A stretch of DNA of 64,000 nucleotides from Acidobacteriota bacterium (GTDB lineage Bacteria > Acidobacteriota > Terriglobia > Bryobacterales > Bryobacteraceae): the NCBI GenBank assembly GCA_018268935.1, contig JAFDVS010000005.1, forward strand, positions 1 to 64,000, read 5' to 3'. The first letter of the stretch is position 1. Every line of letters starts with the position of its first letter. The notes beneath the pieces were generated by a model. That model was not told the origin of the DNA and ran no database searches. It saw only the letters and a program-made list of their open reading frames with translations. Made by a program: the position numbers and the translations under genes. Positions 10,049-17,290 of the stretch are shown piece by piece.

Positions 10049-10068
10049 TTCGAAGTAGCGATGATAAC

Positions 10069-10332
10069 TCAGAGCGCGCTGCAGACGGTACTTCGTGAAT
10101 CTCTATGTGGTGGACACAGGGGATCTGCAATAAGCATCACAGGCTGCTCGCAAGCGCCTCCCATCCGCAGTAACAGCAGCAGGCGTTGCGCGAGCGCACA
10201 GCAGCGCGCGGCCTGTTCGGCTCCACCGGGTTCGATGCTGCACAGCGCTCTACGTGCTTTCTCCACTTGATGTTCAATCAAGGCCATCAACTGGCGATCT
10301 GTCTTCGACCGTAACGCCGCCAGTTCCGTCAT
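10069..10332 (-). CDS. small hypothetical protein (possibly altered at its C-terminus)
   Basis: 87 residues from the ATG ending at 10332 (TELAALRSKTDRQLMALIEH). The N-terminal two thirds is amphipathic and helix-prone, with a Leu-rich stretch near QRLLLLLRM; no known domain is recognised. The last residues are encoded by the antisense of the right 35-bp repeat and the inserted DNA beyond it, so the natural C-terminus may have been replaced. Convergent with the former end of the propeller gene. Real expression is uncertain. Confidence 0.5.
   Translation of the reverse strand: MTELAALRSKTDRQLMALIEHQVEKARRALCSIEPGGAEQAARCCALAQRLLLLLRMGGACEQPVMLIADPLCPPHRDSRSTVCSAL
10097..10131 (+). repeat. 35-bp direct repeat, right copy
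   Basis: Perfect copy of 8321-8355. In the same frame it would read NLYVVDTGDLQ followed by TAA, but the sequence before it is unrelated to the propeller gene, so this copy is an orphaned gene tail. Confidence 0.95.
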
Positions 10333-10432
10333 GCGCGAATCCTTCATTATTCTCATTGACGCGCTCTATGCAAGGAAAGACGGATGACCGGCGGATATCG
10401 TTCACTGCGTCACCTGATGTTTACAATCCCGC

Positions 10433-10438
10433 TATACT
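10433..10438 (+). promoter_or_regulatory. candidate -10 box, possibly giving a leaderless transcript
   Basis: TATACT ends 6 bases before the ATG at 10445, so transcription would start at or next to the start codon. No ribosome binding site is present in the short gap and no clear -35 is seen. Confidence 0.35.
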
Positions 10439-10444
10439 CGCGGC

Positions 10445-11506
10445 ATGAAGCGCCGAAGTTTTCTTGCCTCGTCCGCGGCCGCGGCGTTTGCCGCCGGGAA
10501 CCGGGAATGGCCGTTGGGGATCAACACCTACTGCCTCCGCTTTCAACGCTGGAACGACCGGCAACTGTTCGATTATTGCGTTGAGCAGAAGTTAGAAGCG
10601 ATCTTCCTGCAGGATTCCATCGATCCAGGCACGATGGATCCGAAGCATTGGGCCGAAGTGCGGAGTTGGGCCAAGGAGCACAGGCTGCATCTGGAAACCG
10701 GCGGAGGCGCGATTCTGCCGCGCACGGCTGCGGATGTGCCGAAGGTTGTGGCCACGTTGCGCAAGAACATCGAGCGCGCGGTGGCCATGGGTTCGCCGAT
10801 CGTGCGTGCACTGCTCGCCAGCGACCGCTACAGCATGCCGGAAGGCACGGTGGAGCAGCATATGGATACGGCGATCCGCATCTTGCGTGAAGTGCGAACG
10901 CAGGCGCTGGACGCGGGAGTGAAGATCGGCATCGAGAATCACAAGGAGTTGCAGGCCTGGGAAACGCGGCAGTTGATTGAAACGGCCGGCAAGGAATTCG
11001 TGGGCTCGTATCTCGATACCGGCAATCCGGTGTTCGTGGCCGAGGATCCCATGACGACCCTGGAGGAATTGGGACCCTACGCGGTGACGTTTCACTTGCG
11101 GGATTCGGTGGTGTATGAGCATCCGGATGGCATCGCGGTGCAGTGGGTTCCCTTGGGGGAAGGCACCAACGATTTCAAGGCGATTGTGGCTCGGGCGGCG
11201 GAGATCCTGCCTCGGGTCCATATTTACTGCAAGCCGATCACGGCCCGGCCGCCGGTGGTGATCCCTGTTTACTCGGGCGAATTCTGGAGCAAGTGGTTCC
11301 CCCGCGCACGCTCCCGCGACCTGGCGAGGTTCCTGGCCCTGGCGCGGAAAGGACGTCCCTACGACAAACCGCATCTGCTGGCGGATGTGAATGGAGTGCG
11401 GGAGCGCTATATGGACGGATTGAAGGTTCAGCAATTGGAGCACATGTCGCGGAGCCTGGAGTACTGCCGCCAGACCCTGCACTTAGGGCAACGCTGGCGA
11501 GGGTAG
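10445..11506 (+). CDS. sugar phosphate isomerase/epimerase-like TIM-barrel protein, Tat-exported
   Basis: 353 residues. The N-terminus KRRSFLASSAAAAFAAG is a Tat-type signal. The rest matches the xylose isomerase-like TIM-barrel family (AP endonuclease 2 fold), with metal-site-like segments IGIENHKE (about residue 160) and SYLDTGNPVF (about 187), and HLRDSVV near 219. Acidobacteriota and Planctomycetes carry many such exported homologues of unknown substrate. The start is supported by a -10-like TATACT only 6 bases upstream. It appears to be monocistronic, followed by a 188-base gap with a strong inverted repeat. Confidence 0.83.
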   Translation: MKRRSFLASSAAAAFAAGNREWPLGINTYCLRFQRWNDRQLFDYCVEQKLEAIFLQDSIDPGTMDPKHWAEVRSWAKEHRLHLETGGGAILPRTAADVPKVVATLRKNIERAVAMGSPIVRALLASDRYSMPEGTVEQHMDTAIRILREVRTQALDAGVKIGIENHKELQAWETRQLIETAGKEFVGSYLDTGNPVFVAEDPMTTLEELGPYAVTFHLRDSVVYEHPDGIAVQWVPLGEGTNDFKAIVARAAEILPRVHIYCKPITARPPVVIPVYSGEFWSKWFPRARSRDLARFLALARKGRPYDKPHLLADVNGVRERYMDGLKVQQLEHMSRSLEYCRQTLHLGQRWRG

Positions 11507-11527
11507 GACACAGCGAAGTCAGGTGTT

Positions 11528-11578
11528 CCTCGCCGTTTCCTTAGGGCTACGCGGTGGCCCTCGTAAGGGGTTGCGAGG
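11528..11578 (+). terminator. long imperfect hairpin after the isomerase gene
   Basis: CCTCGC at 11528-11533 pairs with GCGAGG at 11573-11578, and inner CCTTA and GGGC pair with GCCC and TAAGG, giving a bulged stem of about 51 nucleotides beginning 21 bases after the stop codon. No T-run follows, so it may be a factor-dependent terminator or another structured element. The rest of the gap from 11507 to 11694 shows nothing else recognisable. Confidence 0.35.
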
Positions 11579-11694
11579 ATTTATGATTTGCCCGCCAATC
11601 GGTACTGTAGAAAGCATAGGACTATAACCGAAGGTTGAGATGGTTCACCTCTCCGGTGTTAGCCTTGCGCCCGTTTGTCCAAGGTGCCGATTCT

Positions 11695-12309
11695 ATGAAC
11701 CTGCTCACAGCAATCGCCGATACACTCAGCCCACGGGTTGTGTATCGCGCGAGCATGCTCCTGCGCGAGCATGAACGAAACACATGGATGGCAATCGAGC
11801 AATTCATTCCCACGGTGCTGGCAGCCGCCATCCAATTCACTCACACGGAAGAAGGCGCGGCCGCCTTCCTGGCAATGCTCGACTCGGGGCACCTGGAGGG
11901 CAAGATTATCAGTGAGTTGGAAGGGTTACTCTCCAACCGGATTGCCGCCTTCGCGATGCTGAATATTGGAGAGCGGGCCGCCGCCAAGCTGATGGGCGAC
12001 CAGATGGAGCCGGTGATTCTGGCGGTGGCCGGTGAGATTCAGATTGATGAAAGCGCCACGCGCGAGATTCTGGCGCTGACTACCGTGGTGTTTCTGGAAC
12101 TGCTGGGACGGGAGCGCGCCGCAAAGCGTCTGATCTCTTACGATCCGATCGTACTATTACATCATCATCGCCGCAAAACGGCTCGGGCACTTCCGGCGGA
12201 AGTTGCTCGATACATTGAGCTTTACGAGAATCCGACGGAACCGGAGACGAGGCCGATGCCGGTTCGTTTCGCGGGGCTGAGCCTGCGTTTTCTCAAGTTG
12301 TTGGGCTAG
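11695..12309 (+). CDS. DUF937-like protein
   Basis: 204 residues from the ATG at 11695 (NLLTAIADTLSPRVVY); an in-frame ATG 60 bases upstream is possible but adds an unconvincing extension. The segment from about residue 20 to 110 (AIEQFIPTVLAAAIQ, GHLEGKIISELEGLLSNRIAAFA) resembles the DUF937 pattern of an N-terminal helical region and a putative Gly/Leu-rich repeat. Function unknown. The C-terminal 40 residues, after LLHHHRRKTA, are variable. No signal peptide or membrane segment. Confidence 0.6.
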   Translation: MNLLTAIADTLSPRVVYRASMLLREHERNTWMAIEQFIPTVLAAAIQFTHTEEGAAAFLAMLDSGHLEGKIISELEGLLSNRIAAFAMLNIGERAAAKLMGDQMEPVILAVAGEIQIDESATREILALTTVVFLELLGRERAAKRLISYDPIVLLHHHRRKTARALPAEVARYIELYENPTEPETRPMPVRFAGLSLRFLKLLG

Positions 12310-12395
12310 GACTTTTGTACTTGATTCCTCTCGCCCAATCTGGGATACTGTTCTAGTACTTTTTGTCGTTTTAATCTCTCTCCCCGGATGTAACT

Positions 12396-12584
12396 GTGCC
12401 TATTGAAAAACGTAGGAAACGCGTGCGCTGCCCGCGCTGTCAATCTCAGGATGTATGGAGGTTCGGGCAAAACGGCGGATTCTTCCTTTGGATTGCTGAG
12501 AAGCTTTCCTTGCACCGTTTGAGCTGCCGCTCCTGCGGTTCCCACTTCTTCACCGGCAAGCGCGTTTTCCAGCACGCTGCCTAG
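12396..12584 (+). CDS. small zinc-ribbon protein
   Basis: 62 residues from a GTG start. Two CxxC knuckles (CPRC near residue 12 and CRSC near 44) about 30 residues apart form a probable zinc ribbon, with a hydrophobic aromatic stretch (GGFFLWIAEKLSL) between them. The basic N-terminus (EKRRKRVR) may contact nucleic acid. Function unknown; the conserved Cys spacing is the reason for choosing this strand over an opposing open frame. Confidence 0.55.
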   Translation: MPIEKRRKRVRCPRCQSQDVWRFGQNGGFFLWIAEKLSLHRLSCRSCGSHFFTGKRVFQHAA

Positions 12585-12596
12585 TCTGCTTCCACC

Positions 12597-12779
12597 TCAA
12601 ATCCTCTTCGGACCCTGGTTGGTCTGCTCATCCAACTGTTCCAGCAATTGCATGCGCTCAGACGGGCTCAGCAGGATGAACTTCGCCTGGAAGTCCTCTG
12701 CGCTAAGCTCGTCACGGAGCAGCAATGCCAGTAGCGTCTGCACTGGCAGCTTCTGGACACAATATTGCACGGTGATCAA
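12597..12779 (-). CDS. small hypothetical ORF in a gene-poor gap
   Basis: 60 residues from a TTG start, the only candidate in the 325-base gap between 12585 and 12909. The C-terminal half (LSPSERMQLLEQLDEQ) is helical and plausible as protein, but no family is recognised and there is no clear ribosome binding site. The remainder of the gap shows no other signal. Confidence 0.3.
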   Translation of the reverse strand: MITVQYCVQKLPVQTLLALLLRDELSAEDFQAKFILLSPSERMQLLEQLDEQTNQGPKRI

Positions 12780-12909
12780 AGTATAGATCCACTTTGAACG
12801 GGGGGATACTAGCGAGATCCCTCAGGTCCGTGTTGTGAATGTCACTAAACAGTAATTTGGAAACGGTACATGTGCCAATCTCTAAGGCAAACACCGTAGC
12901 ATAGAAAGA

Positions 12910-13713
12910 ATGTCGCTTCTTGCCGCATTGCTCATGGCCAGTCTCGAAGCACAATCCATCCGGGTGCTCTCGGAGTTTCGGCGCGTCGATGCGAAGGGGG
13001 CGATTCTTGCCAGCGATGAGGGTGGGAAGCCGCGCGAAATTCTCTCTCCGGGCCTGATGCGGAATACCTTCCACTCGCTGCGTATTGTGGTGGACCCGCC
13101 TAAGGGAAAATGGTTCCAGTTCGAAATTGCGCAGAACCCCGAGGGGTTGGGTGTCACGGTCTATAAGGAACTGCCCGGCACGCAAGGGAAGCTGGAAAAA
13201 ATACAGATGCCTGTGCACAAGATCGGCGAGCGTCTGGAGGTGTACTGGCTTGACCTGTGGATACCGCCGAAGGCGCTGGTGCGGCGGATTCGGATTGAGG
13301 CGCAACTGCACGATGGAGAAGGGTGGCGGATTGCACCAATGGAAGCACGGGTACTGAAAGGCATCGCGCCGCAGCCGAAGCGGACGGGAGCGCAGATGCC
13401 GCCATGGACGGATTCGGCGGAGGCGCCCGCGCGCCAGGTGATGCGTGAGTTTGTATGCGAAGAAGTGCCGAAGCCGGCGCTGCCGGGGCTCACTGTTTCC
13501 GGGCTGGTGCGGCGAAACGCGATGCAGGATCTTTCCATCGCCCGGGCGCTGCAATTGCAGTGGGGGAAAACGAAACTGAGGGAAGAGATGGTGAAGGCCG
13601 CGGGTGGTGAGGACGTGTCCTCGTGGTGTGCCGCGCGGAAGCATCCTTCGCCAAACGGGCCGGAATGGTATCTGCGGGTGCGTGATTTTCTCTATCGAGA
13701 GGCATCGCGCTGA
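12910..13713 (+). CDS. secreted protein of unknown function
   Basis: 267 residues with a short, weak signal peptide (SLLAALLMASLEAQ). I recognise no family. The middle (about residues 55-155) is rich in beta-type alternation (LRIVVDPPKGKWFQFEIAQ, RIRIEAQLHDGEGWRIAPM), compatible with a beta-sandwich, and the C-terminal third is helical with two Cys. Its stop codon TGA shares its last base with the ATG of the amidohydrolase gene, so the two are translationally coupled and it is the first gene of the peptidase operon. Confidence 0.72.
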   Translation: MSLLAALLMASLEAQSIRVLSEFRRVDAKGAILASDEGGKPREILSPGLMRNTFHSLRIVVDPPKGKWFQFEIAQNPEGLGVTVYKELPGTQGKLEKIQMPVHKIGERLEVYWLDLWIPPKALVRRIRIEAQLHDGEGWRIAPMEARVLKGIAPQPKRTGAQMPPWTDSAEAPARQVMREFVCEEVPKPALPGLTVSGLVRRNAMQDLSIARALQLQWGKTKLREEMVKAAGGEDVSSWCAARKHPSPNGPEWYLRVRDFLYREASR

Positions 13714-14903
13714 TGCTGGCGGCCGCGGTTCTGCTGATCACCAACGTGACGGTGATCGACGGCACCGGCGCCATGCCGGGCCCGCCCACGTCGGTATTGA
13801 TTCGCAACGGGCGAATCGCCTCTGTCGGTGAGGTTCGCACACCACCGCGAGGCGCGGAGGTTTTGGATGGCGAAGGCAAGTTCCTCATCCCGGGGTTGTG
13901 GGATATGCACACGCATGTGCTTTCCGATGCGGATCAAGCCTTTCCGAAACTGCTTGCCGCCGGTGTGACGGGGATCCGCAACATGCATGTCGAGGCAGCC
14001 GATTCGCTCGCCATCGCGTTGCGCGTCCGGAGCGAGGTGGAGCAGGGCATGCGCGCGGGACCGCGCGTGGTGGCTAATGGCCCGATACTCGATGGGCCTA
14101 ATCCGGTGTTTGCCGGCTCGATTGCAGTAGGGGACGCTCCCACGGCACGGCGAAGCGTGCGCCTGTTGAAGCAACGCGGTGTGGACTTCGTCAAGGTTTA
14201 CGATCTGCTTCCGCGCGATGCCTACTTCGCTATTGCCGCCGAAGCGCGTAGACTGCATTTGCCGTTTGCCGGGCATGTGCCGATTTGGGTTACGGCGGAG
14301 GAGGCAGCACGCAGCGGGCAGCGCAGTATTGAGCATTTGAGCGGCGTTTTCGAAGCCTGTACCGCGGATGGAAAAGTGGATGGCGAACTGAAGCGGGCGA
14401 TGAATCTGTGGGCGATCACGCGCACGATTTCGGCACAACAGATGCACGCCGCTGTGCGTAAGGCAGCCGCCACCTACGACGCCTCAATCTGCGAGCCGCT
14501 GCTGGCGGTGTTCGCTGCGAAGCGTGTCTGGCAGTGCCCCACGCTGTGCATGCTGGGCGAACTGCAGAAGGCGGGGATGACGGTGGTGCGGCAGATGAAG
14601 GATGCCGGTGTGATGCTTCTGGCCGGCACCGATGCCGGGAACAAGGGCAGCGAGCCGGGGGACAGCCTGCATCGGGAGTTGGAATTGCTGGTGGAGGCGG
14701 GACTGAATCCAATGGAAGCGTTGCAGAGCGCGACGCGCAATGCCGCTTCTTATCTGGGCAAGGAAAAGGAATGGGGAACCATCGAGAAAGGCCGGGTTGC
14801 CGACCTGGTGCTGCTGGATGCCAACCCTCTCGAAGATATTCGCCACACGCGGCGCATTGCCGCTGTGGTGGTGCGCGGGCGTGTGGTACCTTCACATCCA
14901 TGA
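13713..14903 (+). CDS. amidohydrolase, imidazolonepropionase/prolidase-like
   Basis: 396 residues with a complete metal site: H66-T-H68 (DMHTH), K161 (probable carboxylated Lys, DFVKVYD), H188 (AGHVP), H208 (SIEHLSG) and D307 (LLAGTDAG). The family hydrolyses C-N bonds; close relatives in this subgroup act on peptides or cyclic amides. The N-terminus is hydrophobic (LAAAVLLITNV), but this is also the first strand of the composite domain, so export is unclear. Coupled by overlapping stop/start to genes on both sides, in an operon with S9 and M20 peptidases, which favours a peptide-derived substrate. Confidence 0.9.
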   Translation: MLAAAVLLITNVTVIDGTGAMPGPPTSVLIRNGRIASVGEVRTPPRGAEVLDGEGKFLIPGLWDMHTHVLSDADQAFPKLLAAGVTGIRNMHVEAADSLAIALRVRSEVEQGMRAGPRVVANGPILDGPNPVFAGSIAVGDAPTARRSVRLLKQRGVDFVKVYDLLPRDAYFAIAAEARRLHLPFAGHVPIWVTAEEAARSGQRSIEHLSGVFEACTADGKVDGELKRAMNLWAITRTISAQQMHAAVRKAAATYDASICEPLLAVFAAKRVWQCPTLCMLGELQKAGMTVVRQMKDAGVMLLAGTDAGNKGSEPGDSLHRELELLVEAGLNPMEALQSATRNAASYLGKEKEWGTIEKGRVADLVLLDANPLEDIRHTRRIAAVVVRGRVVPSHP

Positions 14904-17290
14904 GATTGTGGATCGCTGTTCTCTCCCTGGCCACACTCTGTGCGCAAGAGCACTATAAGAAGCCGCCGCAGGACGTACTGCGCGTGCTGGATGCTCCGGG
15001 TGCGCCACAGGAATCCCTTAATCCGCCGCGGACCCACATGTTGATTCTGCGCGCCAGACGCTATCCTCCCATCCGCGAGGTGTCGCAGCCGATGCTGCGT
15101 ATGGCGGGTATGCGTGTCAATCCGCGAACGAACGGTCCGCATCTGGGCACGGTGTTCACCGCGATGTCACTGATGGAGATTGCAACGGGGCGGGAAACGA
15201 AGCTCACGCTGCCGGCCGATCCGCGTCTGCAAATGCCCCGTTGGAGCCCTGATGGCAAGCGCTTTGCATTCCTCCACACCAACGGCGATCAGATTGAACT
15301 GTGGCTGGGCGATGTTTCCGGCCAGTTGCGCATGGTGTCCGGAGTGCGCGTCAACGCGGCCTATACGGGCACGGGGTTGAGAGTGAGTGGAGACACCATT
15401 CAGTGGATGCCGGATGGCCGTTCGCTGTTGGTGAAATCGGTCCCCGCTTCGAGGGGCGCCGCCCCAGTGGCGCCGGATGTGCCGATGGGGCCGAACACGC
15501 AGGAAAGCCACGGCAAGTATTCTCCCGTGCGCACGTATCAGGATTTGCTGACCAGCGCGCATGACATGGATCTGTTTGATTACTACATGACCGCGCAGTT
15601 GCTGAAAGTGGATGTGGCTTCGGGGAAGACCAGCACCTTCGGCGAGCCGGGCATCTACAGTACGATTGAGCCTTCGCCCAGCGGGCAGTACATTCTGTTC
15701 CACAAGATTCAGCGGCCCTATTCGCTGCTGCACACCGCCGGGGCGTTCCCGCGCGACATCGCGGTTTGGGATCCCAGCGGGAAGGTGGCGGCGAAGCTAT
15801 TCTCCCGTCCGCTGGAGGATGGGATTCCGATTGAGGGTGTCGCCACCGGGCCACGCAGCATTGCCTGGCGTCCGGACGAGCCGGCCACGCTGTTCTGGGT
15901 GGAAGCTCTGGATGGAGGGAATCCAAAGCGCAAGGTGGATCATCGCGACAAGCTGATGACGTTCAAAGCGCCGTTCCAGGGCCAGCCCGCCGAATGGACT
16001 CGGGTGAAGAATCGCTTCACGGCTGTGGATTGGGGGAAGGGATTCGCACTGATTCGGGATAACGAACGGGATCGGCGCTGGGTGACTACTTCTATGCTCT
16101 CCCTGCGCGATGAAGGCGCCGCGCCGAAAGTGATCTTCAGCCGCAGCAGCCAGGATAAGTATCGCGACCCAGGCACGCCAATGGAAGAGACCGCGCCCAA
16201 CGGGCAGCGCGTCCTGATTCAGGATGGCGACGATATCTTTCTCAATGGCGAGGGTGCGACTCCAACCGGCGCGAGGCCGTTTCTCGATCGCTACAACATT
16301 CGTACTGGTGAGAAGAAGCGTGTGTTTCGCAGTGGGGAGCAAGGCCACGAGCGGGTGATTGCGCTGCTGGCGCACGATGGCTCGCATTTTCTTACGGAGC
16401 GCGAGAGCCCCACGGTTCCGCAGAATTATTTCGTGCGCGGCGTGGACGGAACTGCGCGCGCTTTGACGGACTATCGCGACCCGGCGCCGGAGTTACGGAA
16501 GATCCGGAAGCAACTGGTGAAGTACAAGCGTCCGGATGGTGTCGATTTGTCCTTCACGCTCTATCTGCCGCCGGACTACAAGGAAGGGACACGCCTGCCG
16601 ACGGTGGTATGGGCCTATCCGCGCGAGTTTACGGATGCCGATGTTGCCGGGCAGTTCGGGGGATCGACGGAGCGCTTCACCACGTTAGCCGGCACTTCGC
16701 ACCTGTTTTTCCTGCTGGCCGGTTATGCGGTGTTGGACGATGCGTCGATGCCGGTGGTGGGGCCTCCGGAGACGGTGAACAATACCTACGTCGAGCAGAT
16801 TGTGGCCAGCGCGAAAGCGGCCATCGACAAAGCGGCGGAGATGGGTGTGACCGATCCGCAGCGCGTGGGCGTAGGCGGGCACAGCTACGGTGCTTTCATG
16901 ACCGCTAACCTGCTGGCGCACTCCGATCTGTTCCGCGCAGGAATCGCCCGGAGCGGCGCCTATAACCGGACTTTGACTCCCTTTGGATTCCAGTCCGAGC
17001 GGCGCACCATTTGGGAAGCGCCGGAGATTTACCTGCGCATGTCGCCATTCATGGTGGCGGACAAGATCAAAGAGCCGCTGCTGCTGATTCATGGCGAAGC
17101 GGACAACAATCCCGGCACGTTCCCCATACAGTCCGATCGAATGTATCAGGCTGTGCGCGGCAACGGCGGAAATGTGCGGCTGGTTTTCCTGCCCCATGAA
17201 TCACACGGCTATGTGGGCCGTGAGTCGGTGGAACATACTTTGGCGGAGATGATTGAATGGTTCGACAAGCATGTGAAAAACCCGCACTGA
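14900..17290 (+). CDS. S9 family (prolyl oligopeptidase-type) serine peptidase
   Basis: 796 residues from the ATG at 14900, whose ATGA overlaps the amidohydrolase stop; the signal peptide MRLWIAVLSLATLCAQ supports this start. A beta-propeller N-terminal half (about 50-520; RWSPDGKRFAFLHT) precedes the alpha/beta-hydrolase domain. The catalytic triad is visible: S662 in GGHSYG, D735 in HGEADNNP and H769 in PHESHGY. It should cut oligopeptides in the periplasm. The gene after it begins within its last 34 bases, so the products are made together. Confidence 0.92.
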   Translation: MRLWIAVLSLATLCAQEHYKKPPQDVLRVLDAPGAPQESLNPPRTHMLILRARRYPPIREVSQPMLRMAGMRVNPRTNGPHLGTVFTAMSLMEIATGRETKLTLPADPRLQMPRWSPDGKRFAFLHTNGDQIELWLGDVSGQLRMVSGVRVNAAYTGTGLRVSGDTIQWMPDGRSLLVKSVPASRGAAPVAPDVPMGPNTQESHGKYSPVRTYQDLLTSAHDMDLFDYYMTAQLLKVDVASGKTSTFGEPGIYSTIEPSPSGQYILFHKIQRPYSLLHTAGAFPRDIAVWDPSGKVAAKLFSRPLEDGIPIEGVATGPRSIAWRPDEPATLFWVEALDGGNPKRKVDHRDKLMTFKAPFQGQPAEWTRVKNRFTAVDWGKGFALIRDNERDRRWVTTSMLSLRDEGAAPKVIFSRSSQDKYRDPGTPMEETAPNGQRVLIQDGDDIFLNGEGATPTGARPFLDRYNIRTGEKKRVFRSGEQGHERVIALLAHDGSHFLTERESPTVPQNYFVRGVDGTARALTDYRDPAPELRKIRKQLVKYKRPDGVDLSFTLYLPPDYKEGTRLPTVVWAYPREFTDADVAGQFGGSTERFTTLAGTSHLFFLLAGYAVLDDASMPVVGPPETVNNTYVEQIVASAKAAIDKAAEMGVTDPQRVGVGGHSYGAFMTANLLAHSDLFRAGIARSGAYNRTLTPFGFQSERRTIWEAPEIYLRMSPFMVADKIKEPLLLIHGEADNNPGTFPIQSDRMYQAVRGNGGNVRLVFLPHESHGYVGRESVEHTLAEMIEWFDKHVKNPH

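Larger units (their letters stand above)
8356..10131. mobile_element. putative inserted segment bounded by 35-bp direct repeats
   Basis: The 1741 bases between the two repeat copies, plus the right copy, look like a discrete insertion at the 3' end of the propeller gene. Both genes inside run on the minus strand, against the flanking plus-strand genes. Several 60-base rows counted by hand are 45-48% G+C (for example 8881, 9001 and 9541), against about 62% in a counted flanking row (10861), though one inner row (9901) is 63%. The right copy preserves the same reading frame and ends in TAA rather than TGA. There is no integrase or transposase, so any mobility would be non-autonomous. A recombination-generated duplication is the main alternative. 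Confidence 0.5.

Noticed and set aside
8356..10096. Insertion sequence or complete transposon between the direct repeats
   Set aside because: No transposase, no terminal inverted repeats, and 35 bp is too long for a usual target-site duplication; kept only as a non-autonomous insertion candidate.
12306..12575. 89-codon minus-strand frame opposite the zinc-ribbon gene
   Set aside because: The plus-strand frame has two well-spaced CxxC knuckles; the minus frame has no such feature.
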